Shown piece by piece: positions 11,812-24,128 of a DNA stretch of 64,000 nt. Both the position numbers and the translations under genes were made by a program. The notes beneath the pieces are model-generated. The model did not search any database. It saw only the letters and a list, made by a program, of their open reading frames with translations, and was not told the DNA's origin. Each line of letters begins with the position of its first letter. Position 1 is the first letter of the stretch. The DNA comes from Laccaria trichodermophora (Eukaryota > Basidiomycota > Agaricomycetes > Agaricales > Hydnangiaceae): the NCBI GenBank assembly GCA_018417955.1, contig JACTVC010000008.1, forward strand, positions 310,001 through 374,000. The letters run 5' to 3'.

Positions 11812-13732
11812 CTCACAGAAATCAATGACTTGTTGAAATATCTTGATGAAATTGTTTATAATAATTGACCCTTGCAATGTCTTATACATGTTAAGAGATG
11901 ATAACCATATGAGAAAATTGCAATAACTGACCTGAAACAAAATCTTTCCATTCTTCACACAGTCTAACATCCCATATTTTTTTCTAGACCCCAAAATCTG
12001 CAGAGTATTATACCATGCTTTCCCCTGAAATGTCAGTAAGTTTTTAATGAGAGTTACCAAAGAGGTCATAATTGTTTCATCCACATTTGATCCTTGCTTC
12101 TGGAATCCCAAAAGAATATGGTGGGCCCAATTAATGGAAGCATACTCAACCACATCACCCTCAAAAAAGTCTTTTGAAGGATATTTTACAAGATGCTGCA
12201 AAGATAGTATGGCTAGATGAATGTGTTGCAGAGGAGGATTGATAAAATATTGCTTTGATCATGATTGGATGGTCAAAAAATCCCGGAGAGATGTGTGATA
12301 AAGCATAATTGGCTTATCATCATCTCCAGGAATTTTGATAATGGACTGTACTTGCAATAGCCCACAAATGACCTCCTCACACTGAAGAGAGAGGAGAGAG
12401 CTGAGAAAGGAAATGGATTTGTTCTCTGTCAGAACCATGATTGTTCCAAGAATCTGACAGAAGTCTTCTGTCCAAGAAGCAGAAGAGAGGACTTGTTCAT
12501 AGAGTGAATCTAGACCATTAGCTCCTGATGCCAGAAGTTTTTGCAAGGCCCTATGTGGTATGAGATCTCCACCAACACATTGGATCAATATAGTAGCAAA
12601 TGTGAATGAACTGCAAGCCTTGTTAAGAAGTGTAATGAGATCTTGAGCTGATGGCCAGGGCCTTGGGATCCTCCGCATGATTTGCCAATTTTCGTTATAG
12701 ATGCAATCAAATGCACTCCGAAAATGTACTTCAATGTCCCGACGAGCATCAAAATTCTCTAGCTCCAGACGATGCAAAAACCAAGAGTGAGAATTATCAA
12801 ACTTTTTTCGAATATGTTCCTCCACCCTGCTCGTGAGGAGAATTCGGAAAGGAAGACAAGTCCTCCCAGAAGAAGCCCTGAGCAGGACATCAATGAAGTC
12901 TGCCATCTCAGCTTTATCATCACATTCATCAAGAGCATCAATAACAACAACAGAGCTATAGGAGGTTCGTGAAGTGTTGAGATGGAGTGGGTCTATGATG
13001 AGCCTTTGAAGTCGATAGGCCATAGAGACAGTCAACCCGAGCAGGGCTGGCTCATCCTTAAGAGCATGTTCAATAAATGGCTTTGCACCAGGAACAGTGA
13101 GAGAGATCTGATGGGCAAGAGTAGGAATCAGGCGAGATATATGGCTGCGTTCACCAGCCCCTCGCAAAAAGAAGAAGCTCCCTAAGAGGCGGCCCTCCTC
13201 AGTATAGCGCTCCGCAATGGTCTGTGCCAATGCCGATTTGCCATAGCCAGCTGGTCCGTTAAGCCAACAGACAACAGCTCGCTCATCATTACCATGGCCA
13301 TCGAGCCACCACCGGATCTGAGCAATGACCTCCAAACGAGTCCCAGGGTCACATCGAGCGACGTGACCTGCGCGAGTGTGTGTAGCATTGCTGACAGGAC
13401 TAAGCAAGCTGGCTAGACCTACATGCCATCAATTATATGAGCAGTATTAATGGATTGTAAAACTTTGACGTACTTGGAACTGGCGGAGGGCCATGAAAAA
13501 CAACATCGCGGCCGGCGTTTATGAGCTGTGCTCTTCCGGATATGGTGGTTCCGATAGCGTTTTGCAGCTGTGCGGCTCTTGACGAATCCATGAGTGAAAT
13601 GACGTGTTGTAATATGGAGACTAGGAAAGTCGGAAGGCTAAAGACGTCGATAGGTCTCGTGGTCGTCGTAGTCGATGAAGAAGAGGTGATCTGTCGGAGA
13701 TCAGTTGTGAGAATTCGCTGTCGGGAATCCAA
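11812..13732 (-). CDS. NACHT-type NTPase (fungal NLR), with in-frame TGA
   Basis: Exon 1 13732-13474, intron 13473-13419 (GTACGT...TAG), exon 2 13418-11932, intron with GTCAGT donor, exon 3 11841-11812, then the single-codon array. Exon 2 shows Walker A GPAGYGKS (about 13257-13234) and Walker B VVVIDALDECDD (about 12950), followed by the usual NACHT helical region and LYHTSLRDFLT. Such STAND NTPases are signalling receptors that oligomerise on ligand sensing. TGA at 12261-12259 lies between TIQS and SKQYFINPPL; the frame stays open to GKILFQ at 11932, so one CGA-to-TGA change is the simplest explanation. No WD40, ankyrin or TPR repeats follow: the codon array sits where a ligand-sensing repeat domain would be expected. 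Whether the gene is active is unknown. Confidence 0.75.
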
Positions 13733-13796
13733 TCGGGCGACGAAACCCCTTCACACAGAGTTCTGATTCCAAAAATGCCACCAACGTCAACTCGCG

Positions 13797-15425
13797 CTAC
13801 TGAGCGAACTCTTGTGGGTCACTGGGTCTTAGAAATGCACCTCTCGACTGAGGCGAGCGTTCTGGGGCGAAATCCAACATCAGCTGGCCTTGGCGATTGA
13901 AGCATGGGCTCACAATTTTCAGGGAACGACATTCAAACAGGTTACAATCCCCAAAAACTTTCCCCGTAAGACCTTCTTCACCACTATGACGCTCTGATTC
14001 GCATCTAACAGTTTGAATAGCAACCCACTTCTCTGACAGAAAATACCCCGATGTCGACTGTTCAGCAAACAAGAGCGAATTCTGCCGAAGGCATTTTACG
14101 AAACAAGCCGATGGGCAAGAACCTCATCAAATCCCTGTCTTCTTGTATCAATATCCGTTCCTCATCCCATTAGCAGCCGTCCAACTCCATCCGCCTCACA
14201 TCTGCCTCCTCCACTCCCCCAAACTATGTATTTCTCTTGCGCGAAACAGGCGAGCAGAAGGCACCATCCACAACTGCCCTCCACCCCCATTTCCGCGCTC
14301 ATTCGCCCCTCAACGTTCAACCGCCAGCTCTTCTTCCACCACTATCCCCTCCGGCGATGGCTTATAACTCTCCCTTTCCTAACCCAACCTCGGTCCTATC
14401 TCGCCTGTCGCCACCCTAGAATCCTCACGCAGGCGCTCACCGCGCTCTGGCATTGCCGCGGTTTGCGTTTCTCAGATAGACGGCCAGATCTCTTTGTTAG
14501 CCGTCTTTTCGTGGGATTGGAACGTCGATGAGCCTCGGACTCGTTGGTTGGAAATGACGTGGATGGGACAGAGAGTCGTCGCCGTGTAGCGGATACTACC
14601 GCAGAGCCTCGAGCTGGGGTGGATTCGCAGTGCGAACGGACTGGAGAAGCCCTGATCCAACCACTGCGAGACGACCTTCAACTTCTCATCCCCCTCAAGT
14701 CCCAGCTCCGTGTCGAAATTAAATTGGAGCTCCTCAACAATCACCACAAATTGTGAGGAACCTGAACGAAGACGGCGGCGGCGAGGGTTGAGTTTTTTTT
14801 TGTTAGGTGGTTCCGCGGACACCTTCATCCCCCAGATGGATGTCGACCCCCCAAATTCAGCAGACCTCACTTGTCTATCACAATCCACGCCAACCCATCT
14901 GTTCTTCTCCTCCCACTCATGCCGTCTCATCCGCGATGCCCTATGACCGCAAACTGACCATATTCCTTGGATCTTGATCACTGTATCATCGACTCATTTC
15001 CATCGTCTTCTGCCCTAGTCATACCCACATCCTGTTAGTTGTCTCTCTTAAAGACGCTGGGACGCACGCTTTCCGCTACCCCACCTCTGAGCTGTCTTCC
15101 ACGACGCAATCTACGGTTCTACGGTGTAGCAGCTCAGTTCGTTTACAACCGGTCGTCATTGAAGGTTCTGATTGGGCTCAGACCTTACCAGTGAACTGTG
15201 CTGGGAGTTTGAGTTTCGTCGAAGCCTTTGATGTTCACTCGTGAAAATAAGTGACGACGATGCTTGAAAGAGCGCTCGCAGGCGAAGGGAGGCTCGTGGT
15301 CTTCAAATTCCATCAACTTGAGCTCAAACGGCTTTCGATTCACTGGTAGACATTTTATTGTGGAGACTTCCCGAGTATGGCTCATCATGGCGGTGGCTCA
15401 CGAATTTATAGACGGCTGGGTCTTC
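13797..15425 (-). repeat. Dispersed repeat X, copy 2 (inverted)
   Basis: Reverse complement of 25650-27058, extended at 13797-14150 by the part also seen at 541-865. It contains minus-strand frames at 14072-13797 (SPCFNRQGQLMLDFAPERS) and 15388-15185 (FEDHEPPFACERSFKHRRH), which recur diverged in the other copies. It looks like an old duplicated gene segment; product not recognised. Confidence 0.75.
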
Positions 15426-18100
15426 GAATGAGAGACGTGTATCGACTATCAGAGTCCTACCTGCTTCCTCTGTCACAAAATAAAGCGCGAGGTCTACCGC
15501 TTCTACTTGCTTCCCTCAAGTCAATGACGGACGACAGCAATCTAACCTCTGCAAGTCTTTCACGCATTACCGTGCTACAGTCTCACCTCTCATTCCTGGT
15601 CTGTTTTACCGCCACAACACAAGGGCACAAATCAGACCCGAACGCCTTATGCTGGACTCGTTGGGACTTTTCATGAACTACCGATGCGCAGCTTCGAGGT
15701 TTCGTAGCCGAGTTGGATGTTATTGGGTTGCCGCTCGAGCTATTGAAGGACTTGACAAGGAGATTGCTAGTCAACAAGTAGTCATGTTGTGGACTCTTGT
15801 CATTCGTATACGATGTACATCCCCAAGTTGGTCTTGGAATTTTCAATCAATTTTTGCCAATTGTAGCTCATCGTGGCCACTGGCCATGTACTTACTTGAG
15901 GAACGGAGTCAATCTATGCAACTGGCTGTATGGTATCCATTAGGTATCCATCGTGATCTAACACCCGTCATGGCAAGCAAACATCAAGACCAGCCATTCT
16001 TCGAAAACTCACAACACCCGTTACCAGTCGAAAACTACTTACGAAGCCCCTCAAAGAACTATCAGTCAACAAACTCACAGTAAAACCTGTCAATACTACG
16101 GGGAGAACAATTCTAACACCCTCGGATCAGAGGACACCTAGCGGTATAGTGCGAGGCGCCTGTCAAGAAACTCGCCAAAAACTCGCAGATTCGTTGGTAG
16201 CTGAAGAGAGGACGGAGCATCTTGGTTCCGTTAGGGAGCTAGTGAGTACTTACTTGGGTTTGGTGCATATCAATGACATGTTTGTCCTGATTCTGTCTAG
16301 TTGTTCATCCCTTTGGCTATACGTACCGTACGTCATAAGGCCAAATTCTACACCAACGCACAATGAAAACGACACGTACGAACTGAGTCCCTCCTCCGCC
16401 TCTGACCCCAGCACCCTAGAAGTCAACCCACCCCCGCCGTACAAGTTCAAACGAGCAACAAACAGTGTTCGGACTGCAACTCAAACACGCCGTTAGGCTA
16501 GGGAGCCCACTCGTGATACGTACTCATGAGGCGAAGGGGCGATACGTGGCGGATTTCGAGGGGAGGTCCGAAAGAGTACAAGCTAGTCAAGGTATGTTCC
16601 ATTCCCTTTGCTATCCTTATCCCAGTTCTTACAAATCCAGACCAACACAGCAGATTCATGTACTATTATCCTCCGATATGCTTGAGTTCGCAGCGTTACG
16701 ATGGAGGCGAGGGATAATGCGCGGCGGGTATGGAGGCCTTGGCTTGGGTGCAGTGAAGAAAGATCAAGCTGCGTGTCATCGCCGAACACACCCTGCCTTT
16801 GCGTCCTATTTTCGCATTCTTTTCCGTCTGGAGAGCTTCCTCCTGCTCCCACTCCCATGACCCATACTCGCATAAGCCCCCCTCCAAGGTCTTGCATTAC
16901 AGCAGAATGTCTTCGAGACGACTAGTCTTCGGTGTCCCCTCTCTTTGGACGAGGAAGATTTCACAGTCTACCAACGTGTACTTGCAGGGCGCGGATCTGA
17001 AGACAGACATCGCGAATGGAGTCAAAGAATTCCGATCCTGTCCTTCTGGTATGCTCTTCATTGACGACCTCTCCCACAATGCTCAATCCAAATGCAGCTC
17101 TTCCACAGTTGACTTGATATGGGAGGAGGGTCGCTTCCGCCATGTCACAGCTGTACTTCAAGTTGGGGGAAGCAGGAGAGCAATGTGGTCGTTATGCGCC
17201 TGGGAATGGATATGAAGATGGAATTGATTATGTTCAAGTTGTTCATCTTTTGGCTGAACATACCACTGCATCTCCTCGCGAACCGTCTTCTTTCGGTAAG
17301 TCCTCAATTCTTTTTAATTTTTTATGGGAGAACTAAGTGACCGCTTTGTTAGATATGGGACATCATACTAGGATTTCAATTCCTCCATCAGAATAAGTGT
17401 TACAAGGGGATCTCAAAGGCGTAAGACGTTTTTCATCAGTAGTCGTTCGAGATTTACTGATAATCCTTAGATTTTCACCTTCCTCACATCGACCCCGACG
17501 GTATTACGATTCTGAGGAAGGTCGGTTTCCTTGTAGCCATACCTCTAAGGCGTCGGTCCCTCCTTTTTCCTAGATGACTTGGCTTCCTCTTCAACCTTAT
17601 ACCACGGCACGCGCACGGGCGGGGAGATGGAAGGTGTTGAAGTGTTGGTGCCACGGAGGGTCTGGGGTGGCAGACGTACGCTCTCAGCTCTAGTTGCGTG
17701 AGCTTGATGATGTCCTTTGGGCACTAAGGGTGACATTTTGGGAGTGGGCAGACCGTCGCCATGTGACAGACACTTGTCATGCTCGATCCGCTCTCGAACG
17801 ACCAGCTCCAATCTTTCATAGATGTCTCCAGGGATGCGGCCTTTTCTCTCCTTTTCCCTTCCAGACGGCGAAGGAGAATGCAAAGCACTCGTATTTTCCC
17901 ACTGCTGCTGTTGTATGGACAACCACACAGCTGACACCCGGTCATGGCGTCCAGAAATCCTTTCTCCTGCACTCATCCTTAAAGGGCACCCTTCACTTCC
18001 CCGCCAAAGTTGAACGTTAACTACATACAGTGGTTGAGGTTCTCCCATAGAGACATTTTGATCAGGTCGTGAAGCTTGTGTTGGCGAAGGATGGTATCCT
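15426..18100. other. Unassigned segment between repeat X and ORC5 relic
   Basis: Present in this copy of the inverted block and absent from the 24733-27058 copy. Short frames on both strands include DLKTDIANGVKEF and GMLFIDDLSHNAQ near 17000-17080 (+), which look like coding sequence with several breaks, but I cannot name the protein. No intact gene seen. Confidence 0.4.
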
Positions 18101-19190
18101 TCATTCCTCCTTCATTCCTTCTCCATTCTTTGTCTATTCTTTATCTCTTCCTTCTCCCTTCCCTCCACCATTCACGTACATAAACGACGCTGACGCCATG
18201 CAAACCACCATAGCAGTCATCGATAATGTTCTCGAACATCTTTCATTCGCACCAGGACCCTCAAAGATCAGCTACGTACGGCAGATGCCATCGCCTATTT
18301 CGTAACGCGGCTCTTCTACGAATCCATAATCAACTCTTTAGCAAGCTGGAGGCACCATTGGGAGAATGGAGCCGTCAATGGGTGCATATAAGGGGGTGAC
18401 ACCTTTGACGGGTTTCTGCACGCCTTACATGCCGTTCACCATGCATATTTGGCTAAACGGAAGCAGAAGGAGGGAGATGTGAGGTTCGTAATCGTTGTGA
18501 AATGCGCTGAGAGGCTAGTATCGGAGTTGACGGTGCCATACTTGCCGAACTGGTGAGCCCTTCGTTGTCATCGTCATTCATGGCCCAACTCACCTTCTTT
18601 GATAGGTATGAGTTCACTTTTGCATCGTCTTTGTAAGGCCCCATCGGAGACGATTCGACCACCGTTGAGCGCGTCGCCTGATCCATACTTTTTTGAAACA
18701 CCTCCTACCAAGGAAGGTATGTCTTGGGGAAAAATATCTCTTCAACGCACTCATTGAATCTCCACAGACGTAATCAAACACCTAGTCTCGAAGTAGTCAT
18801 TCCACACGTCCCCTCAAACTGGTCTAAACGCATTTTATAACCACCCTCTGCGACGTTTGCTATCCATTTACTCATGACCCTCATGAGCTAGCATACATCG
18901 CAGCTGAGCCATGGCCTGGATTCGTTAAACCCATATTTAATTTATATTGGATGCCAATAAACGCGACAGATCTGAACGCAGACTCTGACTCTGAGAGAAC
19001 CCTTTCAACCCCGACCCAAAGAAACCTGCATGCGTCTCAGCCATGTATTCAGTCTCTCCCTTCCTCTCGCTCTCGACGTTCTCTATCCCCAGCTCTGGTG
19101 GTGAGGTTAACTCAGGGTGTAGCTGCGTCGTTCCTCCAATGTGACATCAAAATGCATAAGGTTCGGAAGCTCATGTTCCAACGGAAGGAA
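18100..19190 (+). pseudogene. ORC5-like pseudogene, copy 1
   Basis: Pieces in order resemble origin recognition complex subunit 5: FPPPFTYINDAD, VLEHLSFAPGPSKISYV, DAIAYFVTRLFYESIINSLA, TFDGFLHALHAVHHAYLAKR, VRFVIVVKCAERL, IRPPLSASPDPYFFETPPTK, DVIKHLVSK, and SHDPHELAYIAAEPWPGFVK. They are separated by intron-like gaps but also by a frame change near 18633 (stop TAA after FTFASSL) and other breaks, so the copy is dead. ORC5 is an AAA+ subunit of the origin recognition complex. Similarity is judged from memory of the family. A second degraded copy lies inverted at 24733-25640. Confidence 0.6.
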
Positions 19191-19917
19191 TGATAGGACA
19201 AAGGCATATGCGAGAAAGATCTTTAGTTTGAGAAGACTTGTGCCCGAAGAGACGAGGATGGCTCTGACGATAGGGAAAAGCGTGTCTGACACCGAATCGA
19301 TGGTCAACTCTGTAACTCGCACTACGCTGAGCATCTTTTCAATGAGGACGCCAGAGCTTATCCCTTGCTTGAAGTATCCTCGGGCGTTCCTCATTCGCAG
19401 CAAGGGATTCTCGAGCTTAGCCCACCGTCCCCGCGGCTCAAACAGTTCTTCAGCCAAGAAAGGCCCCAGGACAGGTGAACGAACACGTTTAACAACGAAA
19501 GGGTCTCTATTTAAAGAGTCTGACTATGAGTTGAACCAGTGTCAGGATCAAGTTGAGTAGTAAGTACCTGAGACGAACAAGATTCTGAACGAGTCGTTTG
19601 TCCTTGATAGAGGAGAGAGAGATTGTTCGGTACCGAGCGTTCGCTAAGAACAACGGCCTGTCGACACCGTATAAAGCACGTAGGTCTCCTCTGTGGAATG
19701 CGAGAGGCAATGTCCTGCCAAATGTCGTATGGAAAATCTTGCATGATGATGTTTGAAAGCCAACAAGTTGGAACAAATGGTTTTCCCAATTTGACGCTCC
19801 AATGGCGGTGATATGCACCCTCCAAAAGGCTCGAATAGTACTGCAACGAGAGTAAGATGGCTTCAGGATGTCCTCAACTTGAACGAGTTGAAAATTCAAC
19901 CATGGAGGATGTTGCAC
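19107..19917 (-). pseudogene. F-box-like protein relic
   Basis: Minus-strand frames contain an F-box-like start (FPYDIWQDIASRIP) and its continuation RGDLRALYGVDRPLFLANA in a different frame, the switch falling near 19690. They are followed by a plausible intron (GTACTTAC to CATAG around 19568-19525) and a C-terminal frame to 19107 with FEPRGRWAKLENPLLRMRN. The layout is that of the large Agaricomycetes F-box families, whose products select substrates for SCF ubiquitin ligases. The frame shift suggests a pseudogene unless a tiny intron corrects it. Its 5' end is about 20 bp from the divergently transcribed gene at 19937. Confidence 0.5.
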
Positions 19918-19936
19918 GTGACGTCACTCCTGCAGG

Positions 19937-21977
19937 ATGTCGCTGAACGAAGACCTTGCGACAGCGCTTCACCTTCCTGAAGGCTCTGACGACGAGGTAC
20001 TGTCTGTGTTATAGATCATCTAAACATCTTGACAGAACCGCAGGCAGCGAGCACAGCGATTATAGCCCTACTCACATCTGCAACACACGATGCCAATCCA
20101 AAGTATTCTCTTTCGGAAATACACCATCTTATATCCAAGTCGGGATGTTCAGATCTCCTCGTACGTTGTCTGATTTAACACGTTATATTGAATGTTGAAA
20201 ATGAATCTCAGGATCCGCTGAATTCGATTCCACTGCTTCTATCGTGCAATGACCCAGCCGCGGGGGAGTTATTATCTCTGATCGGAGAGTGCTGCTCTGC
20301 GAAGGAGGTTGTCATCGCTGTTCAAGAAGCAGTTGAGAGGCTGGAGGTATCATTCAACTCTGATGATGATGGATCTGAAGAAGTGGAGCAAAAATCACCT
20401 CAACAGGCGGCCTCCTCGCCTGTAATTTGCCTTTCCATTCTCACTAGGCTATACGCTTCTTGTGAGCTCTTTACCTTTCTGTTCATGGAAAAGCAACTGA
20501 TGACACACAGCGATTCCAAGGCTGAAGTTGCGAAAGAAAACAGCCCCCGATACTCTTCGACCTTTACTTACTGAGCTAGAAACCGTGAATGTTATGGCTG
20601 GGTCTACAGCGTCCACTGAAGAAGGCCGAGCGCTTATTTCTGCGACGGCGTCATTGGTGAAAAGGGCTGCTCAGTGGGTCAAGGAAATCCCGGACGCCAA
20701 AGAGGAAGACGCCTTAAGGTGCACTGTACGTACAATCAAGATAGACTTCCTCTTCAAAGATCTCAGCTACGTTTTCTAGCAACTCATGAAAAATCTCTTA
20801 GACCAAACTTTGACTGCTTATGCTCACTTTATCCGCTCATCCGCGGCACAGAGAACATTTGAACAATGTTTCCCTCGACTGACAATCAAAACTTCCGTTG
20901 GTGCGGGGTGGGAAGAGGGAGAGAAAGTCGTTCTAGAAGCTCTCGTATGCGTTGTGTCCATTATCTCGGCTTCATTCAACTAAACAAAATGGCAGGACGC
21001 GTATACCTTTCTTGGATGCACTTTCAAAGAACTCACATCAGCACCAACGACGGCCACCCTAGTTGTCGTAGCATATCATCAAACCGGTTTGCCAGACTCA
21101 AGTGACGACCTGGCGCTCATCTTCCCCATCTTAATCTCCTCTATTCAAACCAACTCCGCCCTCGACGAATGCTTATCGATTCTGCTCAAATTCCTTCACC
21201 GCATACGAGCGTCATCTGTATCTCCACCGCCTACACTCTCTCCAGAAATTGTAACGCCTCTATGTACTATCCTACCTACCATCACCAGCGCCCACCCTGA
21301 CCCACTCGTCAGACATCAAGCATTCCGAATCATCTCCTCCGTCCTCACACTCACCCAACCCGATTTAAGGATTCAGCTCCTCGCAGACCTTACTGGGGAT
21401 TCGCAGCTCCCGCAGATGCGCGTTGCGGCCGTGGGTCTCGTCAAAGAAGCAATCATAGAGTCGCTCTCCTCCACGAAAACAAACCTTTTCGCATCCCCAC
21501 TCTTTTTGCGTGTCTTTGGCCCTATACTGTTCAGGCCCAGTCCTCCGGATTTGTTTACTGGGAGCAAGGAACTTTCACTGAGTAGCTTCAAAGAATCAAG
21601 CGAACCTCAACGATTGGTAGAATGCTTAGCACTCTATTACGTTCTTCTCCAGCGCGATCACCAGAATCTGGTTCGTTGCCTCTGCTTACTTTCCTTGATG
21701 CGTGCTGAAAGTATGATTGTTGTTCAGACGGGCATACGTGATGCAGATGTCTTATCAAGTGTAGAGAGCAGTCTTTTAGAACCATTGCGTTCGATCTTGG
21801 CAAAGTGGATGAACCATCCGTCTGTTTCTGGAAGTAAGTCGACCAGAACGGATTCTTGGGCCCGTCTGAACGCTCATCTCAGGTCAATTGCATGCTATAA
21901 TGCCCGTCGTGGCTCTTCAGATGGGTCTTGAGAGGGTAGACGCTGCCATAGCCCAACTCCGATTTCCCAGAACTTAG
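19937..21977 (+). CDS. YAP-binding/ALF4/glomulin-like protein (Ybp2 type)
   Basis: Eight exons with consistent phases: 19937-19996, 20044-20160, 20212-20461, 20511-20725, 20780-20944, 20996-21670, 21728-21833, 21883-21977; 561 codons with stop, 560 aa. All introns are 47-57 nt with GT/AG ends. It starts MSLNEDLATALHLPEG and ends LRFPRT. The product is helical and HEAT-like, without transmembrane segments; landmarks are LLSLIGECCSAKEVVIAVQE, FLGCTFKELTSAPTTAT and TGIRDADVL. The overall pattern fits the fungal Ybp1/Ybp2-glomulin family (oxidative-stress or kinetochore-linked roles in yeasts), assigned from memory. The intron 21671-21727 is 57 nt without a stop, so its retention would add 19 residues. 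Intact, unlike its repeat neighbours. Confidence 0.7.
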
Positions 21978-22146
21978 AGCATGCAAAAATACTAACGAGG
22001 AATGGTGGAACTCCATATGTACCGTATCTAATCTGTTGACATGAAGATCTAAATAAAGGGTGAAAAAATCTATTTTCTCTTTCTGATGCTGTCTTTACCG
22101 TATCGGATGCTCCGCTCCTCCTCCATTCTCACCATCCCCCACCATA

Positions 22147-24128
22147 ATGTCCCTCGACGACAAGGAAGACGTAGAAAAAGAAGGCGGTACATGGCAGCCT
22201 GTGACGGCGGTAGCGTCGTTGCCGAGCAATACTTCCCCTCTGTACACGGACCGCTGGACTAGAAAACTCTTATCATATGGGGTGGAATCGCGGGGTACGT
22301 CTTTCTTACACGTTCTTCCTTTGGGATACGAACTTTGGTAGGGATTCAACCAGTGCCGGTTGAGGAACGTACCGATACCCAGTTCAGCAAAATCTTTTTC
22401 CTCTGGTTTTCGTGGAACGTCAATATCCTTACGTGAGTCATTGACTCTAATTGCCTACAGTAATGGAGCTTTGACGGTTTGATGGCCAGGTTTTCCGCTG
22501 GAACGTTGGGCCCTGCTATCTTTGGGCTTGGACTACGCGACTCGTGTCTGACCATCCTGTTTTTCAACATCATATGTTGCGCGCCGCCCGCCTACTTGTA
22601 CGTCATCCGTCTACTCCTGGCATTTGAAGGTTCACGCGACGATTAAGAGCGACATGGGGTCCTAAACTTGGGATGCGGCAGATGGTCATATCGCGATATT
22701 CGTTTGGGTATGTGGGCTTGGGGTGCAGGATTAATTCACCATTTCCTGACCATCAATGACAGATACTACGGAATCATCATACCCTGCATCCTCAATCTTG
22801 TCAACATGTTTGGGTTCTCTATCCTCAACTGCATTCTTGGGGGGCAGGCTCTCGCAAGTGCAGGGAACGGAAACCTCAGCTGGACGTGAGCACCTTTGTC
22901 TCCTCTATCAGGTTAGGAGTCACAGCATCTGATGCCTTATTAAACTTAGAGTGGGCATCGTTGTCATTGCTATCATCTCACTGCTGGTGTCGTTCTGTGG
23001 GTACGAAGTTTTGAACTGGTGAGCCCAAGCTCTTTCTTTACCTATGAATTCTAATTAATGTCAATCAGGTACGAGAAAGTATCATGGGTCCCAGTACTGA
23101 TCACGTTCATCATTGCCCTTGGAGTGGGAGGCAAACATCTGGCTAATCCTCCGCTTGCTGAACCTGCAACGGCAGCTGGTGTCCTTGGTTTCGCGGGCAC
23201 CCTTGCCGGCTTTGCCATCACATTCTCGAGCCTAAGCTCCGATTTTACGATTTACTATCGGCCGGATGTCTCTGGGTAAGCTATTGCCGTGCTCGCATGT
23301 TATTTGAGCTACACTGACATATCGTCAGGTGGAGGATATTTGGCTACTCTTTCGGGGGGCCCTTATTACCCATTGTGCGTTACCATCGCGCGTCTTCGCC
23401 CTCTCACGTTCAACCCTTCCCTTGCAGGTCACTCTCCAGTGCCTTGGTGCTGCAGTAGTTATTGCAGCTCCTTCCATACCCGCTTGGGAACAAGGATACG
23501 CAGGTGGAAACATTGGCGGCCTCTTGGAGGCCATGGTCCGTCCCACCGGAGGATTCGGAAAGTTCCTCGCAGTGCTACTGAGTCTTTCAGTGGCAGGCAA
23601 CATCGCAGGAACATTTTACTCGATATCACTGAACATCCAAATCTTCATTCCTCCCCTGGTTGTAGTTCCCCGATATGTATTCTCGGTAGTTGCTACGGCG
23701 ATGTAAGTGCTCCCATTCGCCTTCTTCACAGAAACTTACATTCTCTTCTCAGAGTGATACCAATATCGATCGTAGGAGCGCACAGGTTCTATGACACGAT
23801 CACCAACTTCCTTGGGCTGATCGGGTACTGGGCCAGCGCGTTCATCGCTATTATCATTCTGGAGCATCTTGTGATTCGACACAACAACCCAGCGGAGTAT
23901 GACCTTGATGACTGGGACGCACCAAGAAGGCTGCCTTCCGGCATCGCTGCTCTTGCTGCTGGGATAGCTTCGTTCGGACTTGTTATCCCTTGTATGAGTC
24001 AGGTGTGGTTCACGGGCCCTATCGCCAAAATGACAGGGGATATTGGCTTTGAGGTTGCGTTTGGGGTCAGTGCAGTACTATACCTTCCTTTTAGTCTGCT
24101 TGAGATTAGAATACAGGGGCATGTGTGA
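22147..24128 (+). CDS. NCS1 purine-cytosine permease
   Basis: Ten exons: 22147-22294, 22342-22432, 22490-22597, 22648-22707, 22763-22885, 22950-23018, 23069-23275, 23329-23374, 23428-23702, 23753-24128. Phases agree throughout and give 500 aa, the usual size of fungal Fcy2-type transporters. About twelve hydrophobic segments are visible, for example VGIVVIAIISLLVSFCGYEV and FLAVLLSLSVAGNIAGTFYS. Family landmarks are FFLWFSWNVNILT near the N-terminus and GTLGPAIFGLGLRDS. It should import cytosine/purines with protons across the plasma membrane. The cytosolic N-terminus is short and acidic (MSLDDKEDVEKEGG). No disabling change seen. It starts 169 bp after the stop of the upstream gene on the same strand. 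Confidence 0.9.
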
